In this document: piece by piece, positions 15,717 through 25,662 of the stretch
Position numbering within the stretch: position 1 is the first letter of the stretch
Layout of the letters: each line of letters starts with the position of its first letter
Assembly: GCF_002355855.1 (NCBI RefSeq)
Contig: NZ_AP017655.1
Span: forward strand, 124,001 to 188,000
DNA length: 64,000 bases
Source: Sphingobium cloacae
GTDB taxonomy: Bacteria; Pseudomonadota; Alphaproteobacteria; Sphingomonadales; Sphingomonadaceae
Direction: 5' to 3'
Program-made: the position numbers and the translations under genes
Notes under the pieces: model-generated
Told to the model about the DNA's origin: nothing
The model's input: only the letters and a program-made list of their open reading frames with translations
The model's database searches: none

Positions 15717-18679
15717 TACATCCCCGCCGTCTCAAGGGCACGGCCGCCAATATCAGCCGCTACTATACGATCGGCGACTATTATACCAAGGGCGGCGACG
15801 AACCGTCTGAATGGGGTGGCAAGCTTGCTCCCGGTCTCGGCCTGTCGGGCAAGGTCGATCCCAAACAGTTCGAGGAACTGCTGGCCGGCAAGGTCGGCGA
15901 CCAGCAACTCGGTCGGCGCCGCAAGGAAGGTATCCAGCACCATCCCGGCTGGGACTTCAACATCAGCGCCCCCAAGTCGATCTCGATCCTGGCGCTGGTG
16001 ACGGGCGACGAGCGGATCATCGCAGCGCATGAACGGGCGGTTGGCGTCGCGCTGGCCCATCTTGAAGAGCATGCCGAACTGCGCCGCCGCGTCGAGGGCG
16101 AGATCGTCCATGAAACGACCGGCCGGCTTCTCTTCGCCCGCTTCACCGAACATGCGAGCCGCGACCTCGATCCGCACCTTCATACCCATGTCGTCGTCCT
16201 CAACATGACCAACCATCTTCGTGGCGACCGGATGTCGAGCCTCGAGACGCGTTCGATGTTCGCGGAACAGCTCGTTACTGGGCAGATTTATCGCAACGAA
16301 CTAGCCCATGACGTGCGTGAGCTCGGTCACGAGATTGTGTTCGATCCGCGCCGCGGTCTGTTCGAGGTAGCCGGCGTCCCCGGCGAAATGATCCGCGAAT
16401 ATTCGCAGCGGGCAGAGGAGATAAACGCCCATGCGAAGGAACATTGCCTCACCGGACAGGCTGCTCGGCGCATATCCTTCTTCGAGACGCGCAAAGCCAA
16501 GGAAAAGATCGGACTGGAGGACCTCCAGGAGCGGTGGAACAAACGTGCCGAACCCTGGCGCGAGGATCTCGACAAGCTCCTGGCGGCCGTCGCGGAGCGC
16601 GGCGAACGCACGATCGAGACTGATCCGGGCGTCGCCCGCCGCGCTGCGCTATTCGGAATCCGGCAAAGCGAGACGCGTGAAGCGGTCAACAATATCGGGC
16701 GGCTGTACCGCACCGCGCTCGCCTCCCATGTCGGTGAGGTCCGGTTCGGTGACGTGCGTCCGATATTCGATGCTCAGGAAGCCGATCGCAAGCTGCTCCG
16801 CACAGTACGCCAGACCGGCGATCAACCGCTTCCACGGGGACGCTCGTCGCGGCGGACCGCGAAACTGGAACTGGCCCTGTCGGAACATCTATCGCTCGCC
16901 ATGGGCGATGCCTCTCCCGTCGCCAGCTCCGAGCGGCTGGCAGAGGCCGCGGTTGCTGCCGGTCTGACGCAAGAGCAGGCGCGCGCGCTCGAAGGGATCG
17001 GTACGGGCAACAACCGTCTTGTCGCGATCCACGGCGTCGCGGGCGCAGGAAAATCGACCCTGGTCGGCGCGCTGGTCGATGCGACCCGCGACGATTACAT
17101 GACAATCGCACTTGCGCCGACGTCTTCGGCAGCGGCAGAACTGGGTAACCAGGCAAATATCGAATCCCGCACGGTCGCCTCACTGCTCGCCGGTGGCGGC
17201 CATAATATCACCGACAGGCATATTCTTGTGCTCGACGAGGCGGGCCAGCTCGGTAACCGTCAGGCATTGCGCATCCTGGAGATCAGCCGCGCGACCGGCG
17301 CGAGGCTCATCCTGCTTGGCGACAACAAGCAGACCGGTGCGATCGAGCAGGGCAAGGCGTTCTGGCTCCTTCAGCAGCTGGGACTGCCCACCAGTCAACT
17401 TCTCGATCCCATGCGCCAGCAAACCAGGACGACGAAAGAGTCGGTGGCGATGGCGCGCAAGGGCGACTATGCGGCTTCGCTTGCCGCGCTCGATCGTGTG
17501 AACACCGGGGAGACCGCAGAGGCTCTCGCCAAGGATATCGTCGTCGAGTGGACCCGGCTGCGGCCCGCTGCGCGCAATGCCACCAATATCCTTGTGCTCG
17601 ACAATGCGACCCGGTTGATCGTCAACAGCCACATCCGCGAAGTGCTGAAACGCGAGGGCGCGGTCGCGGCCAATGATCACCGGCTCGAAGTCCTGACGCC
17701 GGCGGGCATGACAGATCAGGAAAAGCAGATCGCCCGCTTCTACACTGAAGGCCAGGTGCTCAAGTTTGCGCGCGACTACGCGGGTCTCGGAATCGCCCGG
17801 GACGCGGAATATCGCGTGGTCGGGATTGGGCGGAATAATAATGGCCGCCAGGTCGTGCGCCTGGCCGACGAGCATGGCCGTCAGATTGAATGGAATCCCC
17901 GGCTTGGCAAAGCGGCGCACGTCAACGTCTTCCTGACCGAGCAGCGCCAGCTCGGCGAGGGGGACCGCATCCAGTGGCGGCTCGTCAACAAGGATATCGG
18001 CGTCAAGAACGCCGAGCGTGGCACTGTGTTGGCCTTCGACGGGACGATTGCCACTATCAAATGGGACCGCGGCGAGCGTGTGCAGGATGTGGACCTGTCC
18101 GCTCATAGGACCTGGGACCACGGCTACGCGGAAACTGTCTATTCCTCCCAGTCGAAAAGCTACCCGCGGACCTATGTGCTGGCGCCGGTCGAATCCGGTC
18201 TGGTCAACGGCCAGAACTATTACACTGCGATCACCCGCGCTCGCTATGGTGTGAAGCTGTGGACCGAGGATGTGACACGTCTTGCGGCCAAGCTGGCGTC
18301 GCGCTCGGGCGAGAAGACCTCGACGCTCGAAGGGCTTGGCCGGCTCAAGGCCGACAGCCACAAGCAGCGGGGCGCGCGCCACAAGGAACGCCACGATCGG
18401 TCGCGCGAGGCGAATGCCCGCGAACGGGACGAACGCAACGCCGAGCGCGAACAGCGCCGGCAGGGGCGGGGTAACACAGGCCCGCCGGGCTTCGCTGACA
18501 GCCTTGCCAGTCGCGCGCAAGAGGCTGCCGTTTTGGTCGACCGCTTCCTGCGCGGCACTCTCGATCGCGATCGCGCGCCCGAATCCACCGAGCGTGGCAG
18601 CGCGCCCCATCATGTTCACCAGCCAGCACCTCAACCGCAGCATGACCATGGCGATCATGGCAGCGGACACGACCGATAG
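15713..18679 (+). CDS. traI: MobF relaxase/helicase TraI
   Basis: 988 residues of the TrwC/TraI (MobF) type. The N-terminal relaxase domain has tyrosines at ~17-18 and 23-24 and the three-His metal motif HLHTH (~155-159). The helicase domain has Walker A GVAGAGKST (~441-449) and VLDEAGQLGNRQ (~510). A UvrD-like C motif (NYYTAITRARYGVKLW, ~839-854) is followed by a highly charged Arg/Glu tail. It nicks oriT through a covalent Tyr-DNA link and unwinds the strand. MobF proteins of F-type often exceed 1,400 residues; this length is usual for the TrwC/plasmid-sphingomonad subgroup. It starts in the traD stop (ATGA). Confidence 0.92.
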   Translation: MIHPRRLKGTAANISRYYTIGDYYTKGGDEPSEWGGKLAPGLGLSGKVDPKQFEELLAGKVGDQQLGRRRKEGIQHHPGWDFNISAPKSISILALVTGDERIIAAHERAVGVALAHLEEHAELRRRVEGEIVHETTGRLLFARFTEHASRDLDPHLHTHVVVLNMTNHLRGDRMSSLETRSMFAEQLVTGQIYRNELAHDVRELGHEIVFDPRRGLFEVAGVPGEMIREYSQRAEEINAHAKEHCLTGQAARRISFFETRKAKEKIGLEDLQERWNKRAEPWREDLDKLLAAVAERGERTIETDPGVARRAALFGIRQSETREAVNNIGRLYRTALASHVGEVRFGDVRPIFDAQEADRKLLRTVRQTGDQPLPRGRSSRRTAKLELALSEHLSLAMGDASPVASSERLAEAAVAAGLTQEQARALEGIGTGNNRLVAIHGVAGAGKSTLVGALVDATRDDYMTIALAPTSSAAAELGNQANIESRTVASLLAGGGHNITDRHILVLDEAGQLGNRQALRILEISRATGARLILLGDNKQTGAIEQGKAFWLLQQLGLPTSQLLDPMRQQTRTTKESVAMARKGDYAASLAALDRVNTGETAEALAKDIVVEWTRLRPAARNATNILVLDNATRLIVNSHIREVLKREGAVAANDHRLEVLTPAGMTDQEKQIARFYTEGQVLKFARDYAGLGIARDAEYRVVGIGRNNNGRQVVRLADEHGRQIEWNPRLGKAAHVNVFLTEQRQLGEGDRIQWRLVNKDIGVKNAERGTVLAFDGTIATIKWDRGERVQDVDLSAHRTWDHGYAETVYSSQSKSYPRTYVLAPVESGLVNGQNYYTAITRARYGVKLWTEDVTRLAAKLASRSGEKTSTLEGLGRLKADSHKQRGARHKERHDRSREANARERDERNAEREQRRQGRGNTGPPGFADSLASRAQEAAVLVDRFLRGTLDRDRAPESTERGSAPHHVHQPAPQPQHDHGDHGSGHDR

Positions 18680-18690
18680 GAGGGTTACCC

Positions 18691-19278
18691 ATGAATCTGA
18701 ATCTTGTTCTCATTCTGATCCTCTGCACCGCACTGCTGGCGCTTCTCTTTCGTCACGACCGCATCCCCATCCGCCATCGATGGCGACGGCGGCAGGCCCG
18801 GGAGATGTGCGAGCAACTGCGGGGGCGGGACCGCGATCAGCCGGTCGCGCTCCATTATGCGCGGTTCCGCGCCATGGACCCGCTCGCGTTCGAGGAGTTG
18901 CTGCTCGAAGCCTTCGAGCGGCGCGGGCACCGCGTCATCCGCAATTGCCGCTATACGGGTGACGGCGGCGTCGACGGCGAAGTCATCATCGATGGAATAC
19001 GCTTCCTGATCCAGGCCAAGCGCTACAAAGACGCCATCAGGCCCGAACATGTCTGGGACTTTGCCCAGCTCTGCGCCACCAGAAGGCAGCGCGGCCTGTT
19101 CATTCATACCGGCCGCACCGGCGGGATGAGTCGCGCCGTTGTCGATGGTGCGACGGGTATCCAGATCGTGTCAGGCCAGAAACTGCTCGCCCTGTTGACG
19201 GGGGCGCCGTTCTTACCTGACCTGTGTGATCCTCGTCGCCCCAGAGAAACCATCGCTTTCAGGCGGACGTCGTCATGA
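18691..19278 (+). CDS. Membrane-anchored Mrr-like nuclease
   Basis: 195 residues. It has an N-terminal hydrophobic anchor (LNLVLILILCTALLALLF, 3-20), a basic linker, then a restriction-endonuclease-type fold: FEELLLEAFERRGH, GDGGVDGEVIIDG, FLIQAKRY. The D in GVDGEV and the QAK motif are the PD-(D/E)xK active-site residues of the Mrr_cat family. The gene starts 11 bases after traI and overlaps the next gene (ATGA), so it belongs to the transfer operon. Possible roles are cutting of incoming or chromosomal DNA, exclusion, or oriT processing. Confidence 0.7.
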   Translation: MNLNLVLILILCTALLALLFRHDRIPIRHRWRRRQAREMCEQLRGRDRDQPVALHYARFRAMDPLAFEELLLEAFERRGHRVIRNCRYTGDGGVDGEVIIDGIRFLIQAKRYKDAIRPEHVWDFAQLCATRRQRGLFIHTGRTGGMSRAVVDGATGIQIVSGQKLLALLTGAPFLPDLCDPRRPRETIAFRRTSS

Positions 19279-19832
19279 ACGCGCTGTCCTGCTCACGATC
19301 GCAGCGACCCCGCTATTATATCGGCATCGCCTCGCTTTTGTCGCTCTCGCTTGTTCTCGCGCCAACGCCCGCACTGGCACAGCGTGGAGGATCGGCGGAG
19401 GCGGCCGAGCTCGCGCGCTGCATCCGCATTGCTGCGCGGGGCTATGGCTGGCTCGAAAAGACCCTCTGGGGACTGCGCAAGCAGGAGGCGGGCTGGATCG
19501 GAGCCGAAATCGCCAACACCAACGGAACGCATGACCTGGGACCGCTCCAGATCAACTCATGGTGGGTGCCCCGCATCGCCCGCCTCATCGGCAGGTCCGA
19601 GCATCAGGTCCGCCATTGGCTGCGCTACGATGCCTGCTTCAATGTCGAAGCGGCGCGCTGGATATTCATCTCCGGACTGGAGGCTACAGGCGACTATTGG
19701 AAGGCCATCGGCACTTATCACAGCCCCACCGCCTGGCGACAGCGGGCCTATGCAACAAAGGTCGCAACCCACATGCGCGTGAGGTTCGGACCGAAGGTGT
19801 TCGCAGCAACCGGTATCGACGCACCGAGATAG
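19275..19832 (+). CDS. Secreted lytic transglycosylase of the transfer system
   Basis: 185 residues. A signal peptide ends at PTPALAQ (~35-41). The SLT-like domain carries KQEAGW (candidate catalytic Glu ~ residue 71) and NTNGTHDLGPLQINSWW, the family's ‘GxxQI’ region. Such enzymes open peptidoglycan locally for the mating channel. It overlaps the Mrr-like gene by 4 bases. It is the last intact gene of the operon; no mating-pair-formation genes follow in this window. Confidence 0.75.
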   Translation: MNALSCSRSQRPRYYIGIASLLSLSLVLAPTPALAQRGGSAEAAELARCIRIAARGYGWLEKTLWGLRKQEAGWIGAEIANTNGTHDLGPLQINSWWVPRIARLIGRSEHQVRHWLRYDACFNVEAARWIFISGLEATGDYWKAIGTYHSPTAWRQRAYATKVATHMRVRFGPKVFAATGIDAPR

Positions 19833-20246
19833 GGGCGACGAGAAGCGGGAACCGGTGGCCGGATATGGCAGTGTCGCCGTTTCCTGGGTGACTGGTATCC
19901 TAGGCTGCCATTGCTGGACGGCATTGGTGATGAGCTCGGCGCTACTATCTCAGCGTATGTGTTCGGGTGGGCCACGCGAGATGAACAGGTCAGTCAATCC
20001 TCGACCATGTTGTCGCTCTGGCGAAGGCAAACACTCAACTGGGCGTCAAACTAGCCGAGGTCTGGCGCGAGAGTGGGTAGAAGCTGATCGTCCTCGGCAC
20101 CAGGGCTGAGGGGGAGGCCCGCGATGAAACGCTGTCGGTACTTCGCCGCAAGCTCTACGATATCACGCGGCTTGGCATGACAGTCGTCATCGCCGGTGAC
20201 GAGACCGTGCCGCGTATTACCCCAGATCTGGCGTTTTTGGGGCAGA
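19833..20246 (+). other. Gene-free stretch with a decayed coding remnant
   Basis: From about 19996 one frame reads like protein with in-frame stops: ILDHVVALAKANTQLGVKLA, then EVWRESG-stop-KLIVLGTRAEGEARDETL, continuing LRRKLYDITRLGMTVVIAGD to about 20215. This looks like the remains of a gene lost before the decayed ATPase downstream. The family is not recognised. Confidence 0.4.
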
Positions 20247-21117
20247 ATGAACCGCAACGCTGTCGCGCTGGATCGCATTCGCATGGGCCGCGCCGCGCGT
20301 CCCAGTGTCCTCTACGGTCTTCGCGGTGTCGGCAAGACCGTGTTGCTGGTGACGATGCGGGATGCCGCCGAGGTGGAGGGGACGTCGATCTTTATGATCG
20401 AAGCGCCTGAGAACCGATCTCTCCCCGGCATTCTCGTTCGGCGCTTCGGGCGGCGCTGCTGCGGCTCCACCGAGAGAAGCAGGCTTCAGAGGGGGCGATC
20501 TCGAAGCGGATCTTTCGGATCTGATAGTCACGATAGGGAAGGCCGCACGGGAATGGGGTTCGGCGATGGAACTGGTGATCGATGAGGTGCAATACGTGCC
20601 TGAAGCGCAGCTTGCGGCGTTGACCAGCGCTTTGCGCCGGGCGAGGCAGAAGCAGTTGCCGGTGACGATGATCGCTGCAGGATTGCCTCAGCTTATTGGT
20701 CGAATGGGGCGCGCCAAATCCTATGCAGAACGCCTTTTCGAATTTGTTGCGATCGGGCTGCTCGACAATGTGTCTGCTAGAGATGCGATCTGCCTCCCGA
20801 TTGAACGGGAAGGTGAAACGATCGAAGATATTGCGCTGAGCGCTATCGTGGATAGAACGCAAGGATATCCGTATTTCTTCCAGGAATGGGAGAAGCACAG
20901 TTGGGATGCCGCTGATATTCCCTGTCACAGAGGGGATGTCGATAGCGCGACGCGGAGCGCACTGGCCGAAGCGATGAGCGTGAAGGTTTCAAGCGTGGCG
21001 CCGACCCGCAACAATTTGATCGCCAAGGGGATGCTTTACAGTCCGGCCCATGGAGATACCGCGTTTACGGTGCCATTACTCGACGCGTTCATGCGGCGTG
21101 TAATGCCAAACGGCTAA
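20247..21117 (+). pseudogene. AAA ATPase (ATP-binding protein) with internal disruption
   Basis: The N-terminal part (from ATG 20247) has RPSVLYGLRGVGKTVLLVTM, a Walker A motif. The C-terminal part (from ~20566, different frame) has LVIDEVQYVPEAQLAALTSA as Walker B region and ends VAPTRNNLIAKGMLYSPAHG. Family members I know are about 400 residues; here the frames differ around 20440-20565 and the region between TRADV-like and VAPTRN segments is shortened. It is therefore a broken copy of a common mobile-element ATPase family whose role (possibly with an HTH C-terminus) is unclear. Confidence 0.65.
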
Positions 21118-21270
21118 GGTGAATATTTGGAATCGTTCTGTTCGGCTGCCCTATCCACCTGGCCATGTTTCATGAGGCCGAACCAACGGTGCTTACCCGA
21201 TATGTTGGCAACTGGCGGCTTATCGCAAATAGAATGCCACCGGGATTGTCAGTTCCACCGAATCGGGGCG

Positions 21271-22448
21271 ATCGGCGCGGTCGGTTGCAAATCCCAGCAA
21301 TGGACGTGATTACAGAAGCGAAGATGGAGGCTCGTCGGAATGGCTATGAGAATTTAGGATGCGACCGAAGATTTTGATCGTGGGCGCCGGCTTTGGCGGA
21401 ATGGCGGCTGTGAAAGCGCTAAAGCACGCGGATGCGGATGTACTCCTCGTCGATCGTACCAATCACCATCTTTTTCAGCCATTGCTTTATCAGGTCGCGA
21501 CAGCGGCCCTGTCGCCGGCTGATATCGCCACGGCGAGCCGGGTGCTCCTGAGGCGAAACCGCAATGCGAGCGTCCTGATGGCCGATGTGACTGGCGTCGA
21601 ACCGACCGCGCAGGTCGTGAAACTCGCAGACGGCAGAACGCTCCGCTACGATTATCTGGTCCTTGCCACTGGCGCGGCGTACAGTTTTTTCGGCCGTGAC
21701 GAGTGGGCGGACCACGCAAAGGTCCTGAAATCGATCGATGACGCCTTGTCGATTCGGGACCGATTGCTGTTCGCGTTCGAACGCGCCGAGCAATGCGACG
21801 ATCCTGCGGAGGTGACGAGGCTCCTGACATTCGTAGTCGTCGGGGGCGGTCCGACCGGTGTCGAACTGGCCGGCACCATTGCTGAACTGGCACGGACCAC
21901 TCTCGCCCGTGATTTCCGGCATATCGATCCCCAATCGGCCCGCATCGTCCTGTGCGAGGCTGGCCAGCATGTCCTGGGCGCATTTCCCGGCGATCTGCCA
22001 GACTATGCGTCGGGCGCGCTTCGCTCGCTCGGCGTCGAGGTCCGTCTGGGCGAGGCGGTCACGCTCGTGGATGCGGACGGGATCGTTCTGGGCGATGAGC
22101 GGATCGACGCCGCTGTCGTGTTATGGTGCGCGGGCACGCAAGCGCGGCCCGCCGCGATCTGGCTTGGTGCCGCGGCTGCGCGCAATGGCGCCGTCAAGGT
22201 GACGGAGAATTGCTCCGTGCCCGGGCATGCCAACATCTTCGCGATCGGCGACGTCGCCAGCTTCGATCCGGGCACGGCCAAACCGCTGCCCGGCCTGGCC
22301 CCCGTGGCGAAGCAACAGGGAAAATATGTCGGAAGACTGATTGCCGACCGGATCGCGGGCCGCGAAAAGGCGGTGCCGTTTCGCTATCGCGATCTTGGTA
22401 CGATGGCGGTCATCGGCAGATCCCGCGCGATCGCCGATTTCGGTCGTT
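21271..22448 (+). repeat. Left arm of a 1,178-bp inverted repeat
   Basis: This is the reverse complement of 25869-27046 with only a few mismatches, most in the first 90 bases upstream of ndh and one in codon 7 (Ile/Val). It ends abruptly after TTCGGTCGTT, where the right arm continues with the normal 3' end of ndh. Confidence 0.9.
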
Positions 22449-22477
22449 CATTCTTTGTACGCCGATGGCAAGCGTGA
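21359..22477 (+). pseudogene. ndh: 3'-truncated type II NADH dehydrogenase copy
   Basis: The first ~363 residues match the intact copy at 25663-26958 (one substitution seen, I7 for V7). It then runs 9 foreign residues (SFFVRRWQA) to a stop because the repeat arm ends at 22448. FAD-binding GAGFGG (9-14) and the NAD-binding GGGPTG (~163-168) are present, but the C-terminal membrane-binding region (about 60 residues) is missing. It probably cannot dock to the quinone pool. It is best viewed as a by-product of the duplication. Confidence 0.8.
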
Positions 22478-23369
22478 TGGTGATCACCGCCGGCAGTCCT
22501 TCCGGAATGATACCGACGGCAAGGGCCACGACCGCGATCAGCGCATCGACCCAATGAAACTCGCGCGCCAGTACGGCGAAGGCGAACAGCGCGACGGAGC
22601 CAGCCAGGACGACTAGGGTGAAGCGGTGGGCAAAGCGGTTGATCTGGCGCAGAAGAGGCGTGGCCACGGTTGCGACACCCTGGAGCAGACCGCTGATCCG
22701 GCCGATCTGCGTATTTAGCCCTGTTCCCGTTACGACCCCGGTCGCCTGACCCGATGCGACCAGCGTGCCGGAATAGGCCATGCTGAGACGGTCAGCCAAA
22801 TCTGCCTCGGTCGCCACAGGGCTGTCCTGCTTTTCCACCGGCAGGGACTCTCCTGTCAGTGGCGCTTCGTCGATAAGCAAGCCGCGGGTGCGGATCAGAC
22901 GCATATCAGCGGGGACGCGGTCGCCGGCCTCCAGCAAAATGATATCGCCGGGCACGACCTGCGGAACAGGGATCGTCTCTTTCGCGCCGGCCCGCAGCAC
23001 TGTCGCATGCGGCGCGATCATGTCGCGGATCGCCCCCAGAGCCCGCTCGGCCTTGCCCTCCTGGACGAAGCCGACAATCGCGTTGATCAGCACCACAACG
23101 AAAATGACCGCGGCGTCGACGATGTGGCCGAGCAGCGCAGCCGCAGCTGCTGCGGCGAGAAGAAAATAGATAAGGGCGCTGTTGAACTGCGCCAGGAAAC
23201 GGATGAGCGCAGGGGTCGAGCGAGCCTGGGGCAGGGCGTTGGGACCATGAAACCGATATCGTTCTGCAGCTTCGGCATGGTTCAAGCCTGCGCCGTCGAC
23301 ACCGAGTTCATCGAGGACGGTGTCGGTATCGAGCGAGTGATAGTCTCTGGTTGAACCGGCCACGCTCAC
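22449..23369 (-). pseudogene. P-type cation ATPase, N-terminal fragment
   Basis: About 306 residues remain, starting MSVAGSTRDYHSLDTDTVLD. Present are the cation-ATPase N-terminal domain, membrane segments near 70-110, the actuator motif LTGESLPVEK, and a membrane helix pair ending IIPEGLPAVITITLAIGVQRM. The sequence is cut exactly at the inverted-repeat junction (22448/22449), before the phosphorylated DKTGT site. The protein cannot pump ions. The PEGLPA motif suggests a Ca/Mg or Na/K-type (P2) ATPase. Reading frame continues a few codons into the ndh arm. Confidence 0.8.
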
Positions 23370-23644
23370 GTTTCGTTGTTCCTTTGCAATAGGGCGGTCT
23401 TCCAGGTGCCGCGCTTCCCGCTGCTTTCATCCATGTCACCAGAGGCTACGCGATTTGAAGCCTCATGGTTTGTCTGCGCGGTTACGGATTTGTAACATTT
23501 GCGGGAAGGGTGCCCTGTTCCGATGAGGGTTATGAAGAAGAAAGCATCTATACTCCAGAGTTTCCTTTTTATATGGTGGCTTGCGCTTGGCCCGAGGGCG
23601 CTTCCGTACCTCCATGGGCCGGCATATCTTCAGGGTGATGACCA
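23370..23644. promoter_or_regulatory. Divergent intergenic region
   Basis: It lies between the ATPase fragment (minus) and the universal stress protein (plus). It includes an AT-richer core (about 23540-23580). I see no clear FNR/FixK palindrome or sigma-70 pair. Confidence 0.35.
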
Positions 23645-24490
23645 TTGCTGACCAGTTGGAGAGATATCGCCGTATTCCTGAATGCCAGGCCTGAAGGAGA
23701 ACGGATTGGTCGCCATGCGGCAGCGCTTGCGCAGCGTCATGATGCCCATCTCATCGGGATTTATGGTGTCGCCCGCACACCGCTCGATCCCGCGTCCAGC
23801 TATGCGCGTGGCGGGGCAATATCTTCCGTCATTCAGAAACAGAGAGAAGAGGATGAGCAGCGCGCCGTTGCCGCCGCACGTCATTTCGCCGATCTGACCG
23901 AAGAATATGGCATCCGTTCGGAGTTCCGCATCATATGGCATGACGGCACCAATGATGATGCGATGTTGCGGGCATTGCATTGCGACCTGATCGTCGCAAC
24001 CCATCCTTTGCTGGATTTTCTCCCATCGTCCTGGTCCGCCGAACGTCTTTTGCTCGCGACGGGTATTCCTGTTCTTCTTATCCCCGGCGACTGGCACGGG
24101 TCAGTGGTCGGGGATACCGTGATCCTTGCCTGGAATCGAAGCCGTGAAGCCCGGCGGGCAGCCGCGGACGCAATGCCATTCATCGCCGGCGCGAAAAAGG
24201 TGACGATCCTTACGGTCGATAGCGATCGTAAGCCTGACTATTATGGTGAGGAACCAGGAGAGAATTTGCTCGCGCATCTCGATCGTCACGGGGCTATTGT
24301 CGAGATCGCCAAGTTGGCGTCGCAGGGTAAATCCGTGGCGGACACCATTCTGGATTATGCGGCATCCCAGCAGGCGAGCCTTCTGGTCCTGGGTGCTTAC
24401 AGTCGCTCTCGCACGGCAGAGAGATTGTTCGGTGGTGTCACACGATCCCTTATCGCTGACGCAGAGCTGCCGCTCCTTGTTTCCCATTAG
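23645..24490 (+). CDS. Tandem universal stress protein
   Basis: 281 residues, two Usp domains. The second domain ends with SLLVLGAYSRSRTAERLFGGVTRSL; its G(A)xxRSR...GG(V)TRxL segment matches the Usp ATP-binding loop. The first domain (DIAVFLNARPEGERIGRHAA) is more divergent. The likely start is TTG 23645, as no ATG fits the N-terminus. Usp proteins support survival under starvation or low oxygen. The gene is convergent with the lipid kinase and lies inside the inverted-repeat spacer. Confidence 0.75.
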   Translation: MLTSWRDIAVFLNARPEGERIGRHAAALAQRHDAHLIGIYGVARTPLDPASSYARGGAISSVIQKQREEDEQRAVAAARHFADLTEEYGIRSEFRIIWHDGTNDDAMLRALHCDLIVATHPLLDFLPSSWSAERLLLATGIPVLLIPGDWHGSVVGDTVILAWNRSREARRAAADAMPFIAGAKKVTILTVDSDRKPDYYGEEPGENLLAHLDRHGAIVEIAKLASQGKSVADTILDYAASQQASLLVLGAYSRSRTAERLFGGVTRSLIADAELPLLVSH

Positions 24491-24643
24491 CATGCCCTGA
24501 TTTACAGGCTTTTACACGCTCTGCCGCCGAAGAATGACGGGTTCAACGCACACGCGGTGTCATACAACGGAATTCACAGGCCGGTTTCGCGGGCGCCTTT
24601 GCTCTCGGCGCAAGCTGGCGCGCACCATATTTCAGAGCGGAAC

Positions 24644-24658
24644 ACCCTCATTGAGGGT
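24644..24658. terminator. Short perfect dyad between convergent genes
   Basis: ACCCTCA-T-TGAGGGT lies between the ends of the stress protein and the lipid kinase genes. There is no T-run, so its role as a bidirectional terminator is only a suggestion. Confidence 0.3.
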
Positions 24659-24713
24659 ATAGCGCGGATAGTACGCTAACCAACGCTAAAAACGAACGGA
24701 ATGTGAGCTTGCG

Positions 24714-25628
24714 TTAAGTCATCAAGGCATCATTTCCCAGATGCAATGGCATGGCGAGCGTTCGACACTCCGCACGAAAACGTCGGACCTGAATTGGTTC
24801 CCCGTCGAGATTCATGCTGACATCATGATCGGACTCGAATTCGATCCAGGGACTGCGAGTGGCAATCTTGAGATCATTGATCCTATCGAGCCCTTCGTGC
24901 AGAAGGCTGGCAAGTACATTGAGCCCCGCATCGCGGCTGAGTTCTGGCAGGATCATCAGATCCAGTTCTCCATCGTTCAGCAGGGCGCCAGGGCAGAGCT
25001 GGATGCCGCCTCCTGCCTGGCGACCATTGCCGATTGCCATTGCGATAAACGAACCTTCCCAACTGAAATCGGGAGTCCGGAAGCGCCCCTTACACCCCGT
25101 GAACTCCCTGAGCCGTCCCATGCCCGTAAGAAGATAGGCCAGGCCACCCAGGCGGCTCTTCAAGGCAGGATCGGTTTCCGCAGTGACCCGCGAGCCAAAG
25201 CCGCCGGACACGAGATTGACGAAAGGCGTTTCATTCAGCATGCCGATGTCGATCTGGCGCGCCGTCGTGCAGAGGCTCAATCGCAAAGCCGCGGTCAGAT
25301 CGTCGACCGGGATTCCCGTCGATCGTGCAAAATCATTGGCGGTGCCGAGCGGCAGCACGCCAAATGAGCAATCGCCAAAAGATCCCGTTTTATAAGCGGT
25401 CGCAAAGACCTCATTGACCGTGCCGTCGCCTCCACCGGCGATGATGCGATCCACCTCGCCCTGCCGGGCCTGGCGGACAGCGTCCCTGGTGAAACGACGG
25501 GCATCGCCCGCTTCCCAAGTGACCCGTACATCGACCATGTGGCCGTCGTTCCTTGCCGCCTGAACGGCCGCGCGGACACGCTCCTCCTGTGCCGCCTTGC
25601 CATGAAGAATAAGCCTGGCCCGGATCAT
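24714..25628 (-). CDS. YegS/DagK-type lipid kinase
   Basis: 304 residues. The nucleotide-binding motif is GGGDGTVNEV (~64-73), followed by LPLGTANDFAR (~93-103), both diagnostic of the diacylglycerol-kinase catalytic domain. A C-terminal beta domain carries FESDHDVSMNLDGEPIQ. It phosphorylates a lipid such as diacylglycerol or phosphatidylglycerol at the membrane. It lies 34 bases downstream of the intact ndh, so the two are probably co-transcribed. Confidence 0.8.
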   Translation of the reverse strand: MIRARLILHGKAAQEERVRAAVQAARNDGHMVDVRVTWEAGDARRFTRDAVRQARQGEVDRIIAGGGDGTVNEVFATAYKTGSFGDCSFGVLPLGTANDFARSTGIPVDDLTAALRLSLCTTARQIDIGMLNETPFVNLVSGGFGSRVTAETDPALKSRLGGLAYLLTGMGRLREFTGCKGRFRTPDFSWEGSFIAMAIGNGRQAGGGIQLCPGALLNDGELDLMILPELSRDAGLNVLASLLHEGLDRINDLKIATRSPWIEFESDHDVSMNLDGEPIQVRRFRAECRTLAMPLHLGNDALMT

Positions 25629-25662
25629 TTCGCTCGCTCTGACGGCCGTGGCAGCACTGATA

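Noticed and set aside
21165..21377. 70-codon ORF upstream of the truncated ndh
   Set aside because: It runs across the repeat boundary into the ndh leader and has no recognisable domain; kept as intergenic.
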